Shown in pieces: positions 6,723 to 13,417 of a stretch of DNA of 64,000 nt. The notes beneath the pieces were generated by a model that made no database searches, was not told the DNA's origin, and saw only the letters and a list, made by a program, of their open reading frames with translations. Each line of letters starts with the position of its first letter. Positions within the stretch are counted from its first letter, which is position 1. Position numbers and translations under genes: made by a program. Origin of the DNA: Salinivibrio sp. ES.052 (GTDB lineage Bacteria > Pseudomonadota > Gammaproteobacteria > Enterobacterales > Vibrionaceae). The stretch spans positions 1,148,251 through 1,212,250 of the forward strand of contig NZ_FSRI01000001.1 of NCBI RefSeq assembly GCF_900141775.1. Direction: 5' to 3'.

Positions 6723-8639
6723 TTCTGGTTTGCTGGAACCAAGAATATCATTAACTAAATTTTGTAATGTATCTGACTTTAAGCCCGCTTTCCAAGCATT
6801 CTCTAGAGCCCTTGAAACAGCCAAAGGATTTTTCTTCAATCCACCTGCATTTCCATAAAAAGCGGCAGCTTGATCTTCATGTTGCCTCCAATCTTCACCA
6901 AATTCCGGGCCTATGGTATTTGTTATATTTGTTTCCCACATTCTAAGGTTCGATTTTCTCACATCGTTACTAGGCCAATTCTCTGCTTTGTCGTGGCCTA
7001 AGAGGTGCAAAATAGCAGCATTGTCTTTCTTATGTTTGCTTATTTCATAAGCTCTCGTTTTGTCCGTATCTGCATCACAAACTACAAAAACTTCGATAGC
7101 GAGAAGTTTCGCTATCGCAAGAGGCTTGATTAGTTCATTCTTTCCACCGACAGGAATGATGTGGTATCCAGAACGCCTAAACTCAGACAATTTACCCATC
7201 AACTGAATATACGAGGTTAAATAAGCAACGTCCTCTATTCCTTCGACTAATATCAATTTTTTGCTAAAGAACATCTCACTAATTTCAGGTCGCAATGTTG
7301 GGTAAAGCTTAGCGATCATACCGCTTTCTTTGACTGCTTTCTCACCTGCATCCGTAAGCTCTTTAACTAAGTCATCATATTTTAAAGATGTTACAGATGA
7401 AGAAACCGGAGAACCAACCTCTCTAACCATTCTCACTGCATGGAAATCATCACTTGGTATAAAATATGGACTGTGAGAACAGACTATAATTTGAGAATTG
7501 TCGTTTGCTAATTCTTGTAATACTTCAGAAAGGTATCTTGCTTGAGGAGGATGTTGATACAACTCCGGCTCTTCAATAGCCATAATAAGCGTAGGAGCGT
7601 TTTCGTCATCAATATCGGCTAGCTCTTGAAGTAGAGTTAATAGATATGACCTCTGCATCCCATGACCAAAACGTGCCAATTCACTCTCAAATCCTTTTTC
7701 TCCAATTTGTATGTGAGCAAATGGTTCTTCTATTTTTATAGCTTTCTCAGCATCACTTTTCCAAAGAACTTTTGCCGTGGCACTCGGATTAGCCCATAGC
7801 TTTAACTTAGTTTCCAACGAATCAGAGATACTAGAAAGAACGCCTTGTTCTGCTTCTAGCATTGATTGGTAGTTTTTCTTTAGATCATTTCGTAAAGTGG
7901 TAACTTTTTCAGTGAAGTTTACCTTTGACCTTATGGCCCTCGATAATAGTTGGCCAAGGGCAGAGTTTTTATTTTCCTCGGCTTCTTCGGAAAAGTCTTT
8001 TGATGCGGAGACAAATACCCATTGTAAATGCGGAGCAAGTCTATTAGCACCTTTCGAAACACCGTAGAACTGGTCTTCACTAGGAATAAGACTACAACAC
8101 TCAGGATGCGCAGCCTCAAAGGAATTAAGTGCTTCAGCCATATCAGCTTTTGAATTTGCTGTTGATATGTCCGGCCATTTTTCTCGTAAGTCAGCGAATA
8201 TTTCCTTTAATTCCTTTGCTGGTTTCTTAGATTTTTCAGCTTCAAACCAAATTTTGAAATCGGTCATACCAAGCCTATTACCAAATTGTTTTACTTCCGC
8301 TCTCTCTGTTCCTTCATCATACTCAGCCTTGGCCGTAACAATTAACTTATCCTGCCTTACATAATCAGCTAGCCCTTTTTTCGCTTCTTCTGAGAGGTCT
8401 TTGAAAGTTACAGTAATTGAGATTGGTTCACTCGTATTTTTATGGTGAAAGTCGTCAGCGGAAAGCTTGCTTAAGTCGGTTTTAGAATCTTTATGTTGTC
8501 GAAAAAATACGTTCAATGCATTCATCACTGTTGATTTGCCAGCTCCATTTGGCCCAACAAAGCAACTATAATCATCAAAGTTTACGGTCTCGTCTTTAAA
8601 AGATCGAAAGTTTTTAATTCTAACTGACTCTAATTTCAT
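6678..8639 (-). CDS. OLD-family ATPase/TOPRIM nuclease (integron cassette)
   Basis: 653 residues. The N-terminal ATPase has Walker A GPNGAGKS at residues 29-36, a Walker B region LIMAIEEPELYQHPPQ at about 351-366 and the sensor-like CSHSPYF at 387-393. A C-terminal TOPRIM domain follows: LILVEGIEDVAYL (catalytic Glu466), IIPVGGKNEL and VFVVCDADTDK (Asp522, Asp524). This is the layout of overcoming-lysogenisation-defect nucleases such as P2 OLD and GajA, which cut DNA and protect against phage. No UvrD-like partner (GajB) is adjacent, so it resembles stand-alone class 1. The ATG giving MKLES follows AAGGA at five bases. The cassette has an attC on each side, and the last 14 residues are attC-encoded. 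Confidence 0.85.
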   Translation of the reverse strand: MKLESVRIKNFRSFKDETVNFDDYSCFVGPNGAGKSTVMNALNVFFRQHKDSKTDLSKLSADDFHHKNTSEPISITVTFKDLSEEAKKGLADYVRQDKLIVTAKAEYDEGTERAEVKQFGNRLGMTDFKIWFEAEKSKKPAKELKEIFADLREKWPDISTANSKADMAEALNSFEAAHPECCSLIPSEDQFYGVSKGANRLAPHLQWVFVSASKDFSEEAEENKNSALGQLLSRAIRSKVNFTEKVTTLRNDLKKNYQSMLEAEQGVLSSISDSLETKLKLWANPSATAKVLWKSDAEKAIKIEEPFAHIQIGEKGFESELARFGHGMQRSYLLTLLQELADIDDENAPTLIMAIEEPELYQHPPQARYLSEVLQELANDNSQIIVCSHSPYFIPSDDFHAVRMVREVGSPVSSSVTSLKYDDLVKELTDAGEKAVKESGMIAKLYPTLRPEISEMFFSKKLILVEGIEDVAYLTSYIQLMGKLSEFRRSGYHIIPVGGKNELIKPLAIAKLLAIEVFVVCDADTDKTRAYEISKHKKDNAAILHLLGHDKAENWPSNDVRKSNLRMWETNITNTIGPEFGEDWRQHEDQAAAFYGNAGGLKKNPLAVSRALENAWKAGLKSDTLQNLVNDILGSSKPEANKSNQPDSASAAV

Positions 8640-8658
8640 GATCATCCTTGTTTAAGAA

Positions 8659-8705
8659 GCTAACGCCGCATTCAGCGGCTCGTCCGCTGCAATGCTTTGT
8701 TAAAG
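8659..8705 (-). other. attC site (short)
   Basis: GCTAACG on the left and GTTAAAG on the right, 47 bases, with the hairpin GCATTCAGCGG-CTCGT-CCGCTGCAATGC between them. It ends the TIR-protein cassette and adjoins the OLD nuclease cassette. About 90 bases separate it from the TIR stop codon; I see nothing coding in that stretch. Confidence 0.8.
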
Positions 8706-8798
8706 AATTCTCTAATTTATTATTGACGTACTCGACAAGCTAAAAGCTCATCCATTTAATATTCACTACAAGGAGCCTTCGATCGTGGCTAGCGCACA

Positions 8799-9698
8799 TT
8801 AAGAGCGCATGACCTTGTTCCAATCAATGCTATGCCCAGCCGCTTCAAGTTCACGCGCTAATGCCTGTTTCCAGCCACCATTACTATCCATTGTTTCCCA
8901 AACGACACCCGCAAAATCACTAGGAATTTCCAGCGCACCGCGTTTGAGAGCACATACTTTGTCTCGGCCCAATCGGCCAATGAAGTAACCCAGCTCCAGT
9001 AATACATTTTGCCTGGCCCGCGGCTCGGGGTCTCCTCCCTTTACACAACCCTCATCATCAGGCGTGAGAAGAACTACCGCAAACCCAACATCGCTGTTTG
9101 CAACAACCTTTTCAATAATAGTTCTACCTTGATTGGCCTGTTCATGGAGAATAACGGCCTCTAACCCAATGCGTTCAAGAAAGCGGGCTACAGTTTCCCT
9201 AGCACCATCGTCGTGACCGTGAACGATAAATATCTTGCGTGATAACGGAGACTTCAACAAGGTTTCTGTACTCCCCTTTGACTGGACATAGTTCTTGTAA
9301 TCACGAACAAAGGGGATGATGAGCTGTCCAGTAAGCGCATGGATTCCAGCCATGATTTTTCGCCCAGAATAGAAAAAATGATTGCTGAAGTTAGTAGCAT
9401 AACTTGGATCGTTGGCCAGCTTTTCGATAAGAAGCAACGTTAATCCCATCGTTTTCTTATGGTCATCAGGCCATGCAAGCTGGGCACTGCCAACCATGCC
9501 ACCCCCAGTTTTTTCGCTTTCTGCGATAAAAGTATCGAGATCCACTTCTTCCGTTAGTTCTTCGTTGTACGGTTCAAGATCCGCATGCCGCAATAATTGA
9601 GCGAGTTTTTTCAATGGACGCTCATATGTCTGCAACTGCGAATTCTGTAGATCAAGAACAGCGTTGTTAATTTCTCCGAAAATATCTTGGGCCATCAT
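8799..9698 (-). CDS. TIR-like (Cap12/PCTIR-type, PF10137) protein
   Basis: 299 residues. The C-terminal half (about 154-299) is the TIR-like domain found in CBASS Cap12 and Pycsar effectors: RKIFIVHGHDD, GLEAVILHEQANQGRTIIEK, VGFAVVLLTPDDEG and RQNVLLELGYFIGRLGR, where Glu235 is the likely NAD-cleaving residue. The N-terminal half (1-150) is not recognised; it contains GLTLLLIEKLANDPSYATNF and would be the sensing or regulatory part. Such effectors usually deplete NAD+ upon activation. No nucleotide cyclase is nearby. The start overlaps the stop of the upstream 94-residue gene by one base (TAATG), so the two are translationally coupled in one cassette. Confidence 0.8.
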   Translation of the reverse strand: MMAQDIFGEINNAVLDLQNSQLQTYERPLKKLAQLLRHADLEPYNEELTEEVDLDTFIAESEKTGGGMVGSAQLAWPDDHKKTMGLTLLLIEKLANDPSYATNFSNHFFYSGRKIMAGIHALTGQLIIPFVRDYKNYVQSKGSTETLLKSPLSRKIFIVHGHDDGARETVARFLERIGLEAVILHEQANQGRTIIEKVVANSDVGFAVVLLTPDDEGCVKGGDPEPRARQNVLLELGYFIGRLGRDKVCALKRGALEIPSDFAGVVWETMDSNGGWKQALARELEAAGHSIDWNKVMRS

Positions 9699-9982
9699 TA
9701 ATCCTCGTCAGCCTGTAATCTGGCCTCAGCAGCTTTTTGGAGAATATTTTCTCTATAGCTCTCTTTCATTTGCTCAGCGAGAGACTCAACAATGGGATTG
9801 TCAACGTACGGTTCAACTCGGTTATCAATCATTCGGATAACTGACTGGATAGCAGCTTCAATACTCGTCGGTTCGTGAGGATCAAAGTTCACAACGCCCA
9901 ACTCGCCATCCAGTTCGTTTAACGCTTGCTCTGCCTGTTTTAGCTCTTTTTGTAGCTTATCTAGGCCGTTTATTTTAAGCAT
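9698..9982 (-). CDS. Small charged, helical protein coupled to the TIR gene
   Basis: 94 residues, strongly Glu/Lys/Gln-rich. The N-terminal 30 residues (LDKLQKELKQAEQALNELDGE) look like a coiled coil, and the C-terminus is a second charged helix (AEQMKESYRENILQKAAEARL). I do not recognise a family. The one-base overlap with the following TIR gene and the GGGAA ribosome-binding site before its ATG indicate it is the first gene of a two-gene cassette. By analogy with other defence pairs it could be an inhibitor, sensor or scaffold of the TIR protein; this is inference only. Confidence 0.65.
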   Translation of the reverse strand: MLKINGLDKLQKELKQAEQALNELDGELGVVNFDPHEPTSIEAAIQSVIRMIDNRVEPYVDNPIVESLAEQMKESYRENILQKAAEARLQADED

Positions 9983-10015
9983 GATTCCCTTATGGTGTGG
10001 CAGTGCCTTGTTCGC

Positions 10016-10033
10016 TTTAACGCCTCGTTAAGT
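10016..10033 (-). other. Collapsed attC-like mini-site
   Basis: TTTAAC and GTTAAG lie five bases apart (spacer GCCTC), the same geometry as the site at 5,020-5,037. It occupies the place where the attC of the Mrr-like cassette should be, and the stop codon of that gene is inside the GTTAAG core. Confidence 0.45.
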
Positions 10034-10687
10034 TTCGTTATAACACCGCAAAAATTCGTTACGAAGCTCACAGCATGGCTCATCATGCTCAGCAGTTGTA
10101 ACCCAACCGCATGAATCACAATATACGGTATGTGATTTACATTTTAAGCATTTAGCAATTGAAAACGATGATAATTTCCCTTGGATTTCAAAGCCAAAAC
10201 CATGCTCCCAACAAAGTAAACCAGGTACCGCTTTGCCTGATTCGTAATTTACTAAACAATGACTGCAAACATCCGACATGCGCCCATATGATATTTCATT
10301 AAAAGAGCTTTCATATGCACTTTCCCAGTCAATATGTTCTAAAGTAATTCGACCTTCAAACTCTATAATTCTTTTCTCTGCAGATTTTGTGAAACCACTA
10401 GAAGAAATCAAAACCCCGTAGTCTGCTTTTACATCAGAAAGCATACCTAGAAAAGCTTCTACTGCTTTTAAATCAATAGGAGTTGAGTAATGCTTACACT
10501 CAATCATTGTCTTTGAACTTTGTGTTTCAACTAATATATCTATTTGTCTAGAACGTTCCGAATACTCTCCTACAACACGAGTATCATGCAATACTTTTGT
10601 ATTCAATGAAGATTGATTGTCGTGGAATATCTTTGAAATAAGCCATTCGTATTGACGCCAATTTGGAACTTCCTTATCAGATGACAC
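10028..10687 (-). CDS. Mrr-like restriction endonuclease with C-terminal zinc fingers
   Basis: 219 residues. The N-terminal domain is Mrr_cat-type PD-(D/E)XK: RQIDILVE (Asp50), TMIECKHY (Glu63, Lys65) and KAVEAFLGMLSDVKADYGVLISSSGFT, the typical follow-on helix and strand. The C-terminal 80 residues hold Cys pairs at CSHC (141-144), CLKC (180-183) and CDSC (190-193), likely zinc-binding. Mrr enzymes cut modified or foreign DNA, so a defence role is likely. Start is GTG with AAAGGAG six bases upstream. It is a single-gene cassette with a full attC upstream and a collapsed one downstream. Confidence 0.8.
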   Translation of the reverse strand: MSSDKEVPNWRQYEWLISKIFHDNQSSLNTKVLHDTRVVGEYSERSRQIDILVETQSSKTMIECKHYSTPIDLKAVEAFLGMLSDVKADYGVLISSSGFTKSAEKRIIEFEGRITLEHIDWESAYESSFNEISYGRMSDVCSHCLVNYESGKAVPGLLCWEHGFGFEIQGKLSSFSIAKCLKCKSHTVYCDSCGWVTTAEHDEPCCELRNEFLRCYNET

Positions 10688-10704
10688 GCAAACTCCTTTA
10701 GAAA

Positions 10705-10829
10705 CTTAACGCCCGCTTAAGGGGCAGACAACGCTACTACTAAGCTTCCGCATAACACCGTAATCACAAAAACCAACGCATAGTAAAAATGCCAGGCGTT
10801 AGCTGTCCCTCTTAAAGCGTTTGTTATGC
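10705..10829 (-). other. attC site of the Vibrio repeat (VCR) type, 125 bp
   Basis: The minus strand begins GCATAACAAACGCTTTAAG, passes a central CAACGC/GTTATGCGG region and ends GCCCCTTAAGCGGGCGTTAAG. These ends match V. cholerae repeats closely. It is the longest and most canonical attC in the window and the best single indicator of a Vibrionaceae chromosomal integron. Confidence 0.92.
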
Positions 10830-11270
10830 CTATTGGTTTAACTGTTTGATAAACTTAATTTTACTAGTAGCAGTGCAACCATTATCTTCGTAACCTGATA
10901 TTTGATAACCACTAGAAATAAGCAACTGCAACATCGCTTGATACTGGTTCATCGATTTTACACTAATGGCACTATAACCGTGATTAAGGGCCCATAATTC
11001 TTGTTGCTCTCGTAGCTTGGTGGCAACACCTTGTTTTCTATAATTTGGATCAACTCCGCCAAGCCAGCTATAAAACTCAGTATTAGAAATCTCATAACCA
11101 ATTTTGTATGCCATTGGCTTTTCATTGTGGCTTGCGATTAGAATTAAGTGCGTTTTACCCGTTAATTTAGCCATTAATTTACTTGCTGTTGTTCTACCAT
11201 CAAATTCAGGTATTTGAGCATCAACCTCTAAAACTTCATCTATCGTTCCCAAGCGGAAATCAAACTTCAT
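10830..11270 (-). CDS. GNAT family N-acetyltransferase (first cassette at the right edge)
   Basis: 146 residues. SWLGGVDPNYRKQGVATKLREQQELWALNHG is a classical GNAT acetyl-CoA motif, followed by ISVKSMNQYQAMLQLLISSGYQISG. Substrate unknown. ATG start with GAAAGG about ten bases upstream. The gene has a VCR-type attC downstream and a shorter att site upstream. It is the cassette nearest the expected promoter side of the array and so should be the best expressed if a cassette promoter exists. Confidence 0.8.
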   Translation of the reverse strand: MKFDFRLGTIDEVLEVDAQIPEFDGRTTASKLMAKLTGKTHLILIASHNEKPMAYKIGYEISNTEFYSWLGGVDPNYRKQGVATKLREQQELWALNHGYSAISVKSMNQYQAMLQLLISSGYQISGYEDNGCTATSKIKFIKQLNQ

Positions 11271-11290
11271 ACATATTTACCTTTCGAGAG

Positions 11291-11339
11291 GCATAACATT
11301 GCATTAATGCGCGTGCTCGATTTGTCAAAACCGTTATAC
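11291..11339 (-). other. Right-most att site: attC or attI-like
   Basis: GCATAAC on the left and GTTATAC on the right, 49 bases. Apart from the core sites the arms pair poorly, unlike the other attCs, so it could be an attI-like site or a degenerate attC. On the minus strand it contains TTGACA and, 16 bases later, TAATGC, a possible promoter reading into the first cassette. A further GTTAGTA occurs at 11,364. Confidence 0.5.
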
Positions 11340-11442
11340 GCATCTTTTATCGCCTAAGCTACTGTTAGTAAAATTATTTTCAACGCTCGAAGCAATCAAC
11401 TCGTCTACGAAAGTGTGCATGCCGCCTATCACGGTTCAGGCG

Positions 11443-11521
11443 TTCACATTATCCCCAAGCAGTGAAATGCAATCCATTGATTAAATTGCATTTATGTCTC
11501 TTCATTTGGTGATAATGTGAA
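11443..11521. repeat. 79-bp nested inverted repeat at the array edge
   Basis: Outer arms TTCACATTATCCCCAA and TTGGTGATAATGTGAA pair over 16 positions with one mismatch. Inside, AAATGCAAT and ATTGCATTT pair perfectly over nine around an 11-base loop. The whole could form a cruciform or be a miniature inverted-repeat element; I see no target duplication. It lies in the otherwise gene-free stretch between the last att site and the insertion sequence. Confidence 0.75.
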
Positions 11522-11567
11522 TGTGTTTCGAATAATCGTGCACACGATCAGGCTTCCCTCGCCGATA

Positions 11568-11581
11568 AGCTGTGTAAATAT
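11568..11581 (+). promoter_or_regulatory. Left part of a LexA-type box, interrupted by the IS
   Basis: AGCTGT followed by the 8-base spacer GTAAATAT; the matching ACAGCT lies on the other side of the insertion sequence. With the IS and one duplicated spacer removed, the site reads AGCTGT-GTAAATAT-ACAGCT, a perfect six-base-arm palindrome matching the SOS consensus CTGT-N8-ACAG. Vibrio integrase genes are SOS-controlled through such a box. Confidence 0.6.
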
Positions 11582-12914
11582 GGCTCTTCACCGGATGTGG
11601 TGGAAAGTGTTTCTTTTCAAGTTTTCCGATTAATTGGAAAATGAGGAAACACTCTGCACTTGAGCCCTGAATCAGATGAAAGATACAGCACTCTATCAAG
11701 CGATCCTTGGACTGATTCCGCCATGGACTGTCGACTCTGTCCAGGTGGATAAAACGAGCCAACGTATTACCGTGACTATCATGTACGAAAGTCATTCAAG
11801 CGTTGCTTGTCCAACATGCTCGAAAGCGGTAAGAAAGCATGACTCTCGAAAGCGGATATGGCGTCATTTGGATACATGCCAATACGAAACATATCTTGAG
11901 GCCCAAGTTCCACGTGCTGACTGTCCAAAGCATGGGGTTCAGACCGTTTCTGTTCCTTGGGCATCTCCTGGAAGTCGCTATACCGAACTCTTTGAGACAA
12001 AGATTATTGAAACACTTCAGTTCACTTCTCTTCTCTCTGTATCTAAAGCCTTTCGACTGAGTTGGGGAGCCATTGATCGGGTAATGAAAAGGGCTGTTTC
12101 ACGAGGGCTCGCCCGGAGAAATTTAAATAAGGTAGAAGATCTGTTGGTAGACGAAACTGCCTTTTGCCGAGGGCATGATTATGTCACGGTGATGTCGAGC
12201 CGAACGGGCCAAGTTCTCGCTGTTGCCGACGGTAAAAGTGAACAAAGCTTAGCAAACTGCTATCGAGTGCTGCCTAACATCGCTAAACAACAGGTCCGCT
12301 CAGTCTCGATGGATATGAGCCAAGCTTTTATGAATGCAACCGAGTCCTTCTTTGGCTCACGCTCTAAACGCCTGATTGCAGTTGATCATTTCCACGTGGC
12401 AAAAGTGCTCACCAAAGCTGTTGACGATGTTCGCAAGCAAGAGGTTAACCGTCTACCGCCATACCTTAAACGAGAGTGCTACAGAACGCGTTATGGCTGG
12501 CTCAAAAGAAATAGAAACCTCACTGGTCGCTTGAGGGAGCGTATAAACAAATTGGCCAAGCTCATGATAGATACAAGCCTTAGCTGGTTGCTCAAAGAGC
12601 AAGCAAGACTAATCTGGTACGGAGGTTCGATCAGAAGCGCAAGGAATCAATGGCTAGAGTGGCTTGCTTTAGTTAAGGCAAGTGGAATTAAACCATTGAT
12701 GACAGCAGCGGCGACAGTGAAAAAGCACTTACCAGCAATCCTTAATGCAATGCGGCTGAAGGCATCGAATGGCCTGGCGGAAGCTATAAATGCCAAAATC
12801 CAATACATGAAGCTTAGAGCTAAAGGCTTTAGAAACAAACAACGGTTCAAGACAGCGATACTGTTCTATTTTGGGGGGCTTGATATGACTTTCCACCATG
12901 AACGATGAAGAGCC
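11582..12914 (+). mobile_element. Complete ISL3-family insertion sequence, 1,333 bp
   Basis: Terminal inverted repeats GGCTCTTCACCGGATGTGG... (left) and, read inward from the right, GGCTCTTCATCGTTCATGG..., both continuing TGGTGGAAAGT, differ at a few positions. The element is flanked by a perfect 8-bp direct repeat GTAAATAT at 11,574-11,581 and 12,915-12,922, the target-site size usual for ISL3. It carries one intact transposase gene, so it is recent and probably still mobile. Confidence 0.95.
11676..12908 (+). CDS. ISL3 family transposase
   Basis: 410 residues, the usual length for the family. The N-terminus has the zinc-binding cluster ACPTCSK...CPKHG, followed by a helix-turn-helix region (LSVSKAFRLSWGAIDRVMKR). 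The catalytic DDE domain shows VEDLLVDETAF, RSVSMDMSQAF (second Asp), AVDHFHVAKV and, near the C-terminus, the Glu in SNGLAEAINAKIQYMKLRAKGFR. The frame is open and ends six bases inside the right inverted repeat. It is transcribed away from the cassette array. Upstream, inside the IS, TTTTCC and GGAAAA form a small palindrome that could serve regulation. Confidence 0.95.
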   Translation: MKDTALYQAILGLIPPWTVDSVQVDKTSQRITVTIMYESHSSVACPTCSKAVRKHDSRKRIWRHLDTCQYETYLEAQVPRADCPKHGVQTVSVPWASPGSRYTELFETKIIETLQFTSLLSVSKAFRLSWGAIDRVMKRAVSRGLARRNLNKVEDLLVDETAFCRGHDYVTVMSSRTGQVLAVADGKSEQSLANCYRVLPNIAKQQVRSVSMDMSQAFMNATESFFGSRSKRLIAVDHFHVAKVLTKAVDDVRKQEVNRLPPYLKRECYRTRYGWLKRNRNLTGRLRERINKLAKLMIDTSLSWLLKEQARLIWYGGSIRSARNQWLEWLALVKASGIKPLMTAAATVKKHLPAILNAMRLKASNGLAEAINAKIQYMKLRAKGFRNKQRFKTAILFYFGGLDMTFHHER

Positions 12915-12928
12915 GTAAATATACAGCT
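12915..12928 (+). promoter_or_regulatory. Right part of the interrupted LexA-type box
   Basis: Duplicated spacer GTAAATAT followed by ACAGCT. See the left half at the other end of the insertion sequence. Sixteen bases further on are AAAGGA and an ATG, so the box is positioned as an operator for something reading rightward. Confidence 0.6.
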
Positions 12929-12942
12929 CGGCAGTTAAAGGA

Positions 12943-13020
12943 ATGCGCTTTAACACCCACGCTACCGCCATTGGTTGGCGGCGTCCAAAAGGCCTTATAG
13001 GGCAGTTTTTCGTGGGCTAG
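12943..13020 (+). CDS. Possible 25-residue ORF downstream of the split LexA box
   Basis: MRFNTHATAIGWRRPKGLIG then QFFVG and TAG. AAAGGA directly precedes the ATG, which is tight but usable. The reading includes a GC-rich hairpin (CCGCC...GGCGG). No family is recognised and it does not resemble the N-terminus of an integron integrase. It is reported only because of its position behind an SOS-type operator; it may well be non-coding. Confidence 0.2.
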   Translation: MRFNTHATAIGWRRPKGLIGQFFVG

Positions 13021-13110
13021 ATTATCAGACGCTGGGCAGTGTGTTTAGGCAAAGGGGTCTAAAATGTTGGCGCGGTCAGGGTTTGGGGATTTATAAGGGG
13101 TTAAACGCAA

Positions 13111-13142
13111 AAAAGCCGCTGACTAAACAGCGGCTTTTCGGT
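13111..13142 (-). terminator. Rho-independent terminator after tRNA-Ser
   Basis: AAAAGCCGCT and AGCGGCTTTT pair around an eight-base loop, followed on the minus strand by a run of six T. Placed directly downstream of the tRNA gene. Confidence 0.85.
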
Positions 13143-13145
13143 ATG

Positions 13146-13236
13146 TGGCGGAGAGATAGGGATTTGAACCCTAGAAGGGCTATTAACCCTTGCCGGTTTT
13201 CAAGACCGGTGCTTTCAACCACTCAGCCATCTCTCC
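13146..13236 (-). tRNA. tRNA-Ser (anticodon UGA)
   Basis: 91 bases including an encoded CCA. The minus strand starts GGAGAGATGGCTGAGTGG and ends with a matching acceptor arm TCTCTCC-G-CCA. The anticodon loop CTTGAAA gives TGA at 13,200-13,202, and the long variable arm (GCAAGGGTTAATAGCCCTTC) is that of a serine tRNA. Reads UCA codons. Confidence 0.97.
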
Positions 13237-13417
13237 GGAACGCGGCGTATATTATTGGGTTCGCCGTGGCTTGTAAACCCTTTATTTGCCGCTTTTTGTC
13301 TGCTCGCTCAATCAATGATCAGCTTGGCGAACATGCTAGCAAAAGGCGATTAGCTTGCCGCCAATCGCCCTGCTTTTAACTGAGACACGTTAGCTGAGTC
13401 TCTTTACTGCGCAGTGT

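Noticed and set aside
6678..9982. A Gabija (GajA-GajB) or CBASS operon
   Set aside because: The OLD nuclease has no UvrD-like partner, and the TIR gene has no cyclase; the genes are in separate cassettes divided by an attC.
11502..11795. 97-codon minus-strand frame spanning the left end of the IS
   Set aside because: It starts inside the transposase gene in antisense and crosses the IS boundary, so it cannot be an original gene.
12975..13379. 134-codon open frame on the plus strand across the tRNA-Ser gene
   Set aside because: It reads the tRNA gene in antisense (the typical RRDRDLNPRRAI translation) and has no homology of its own.
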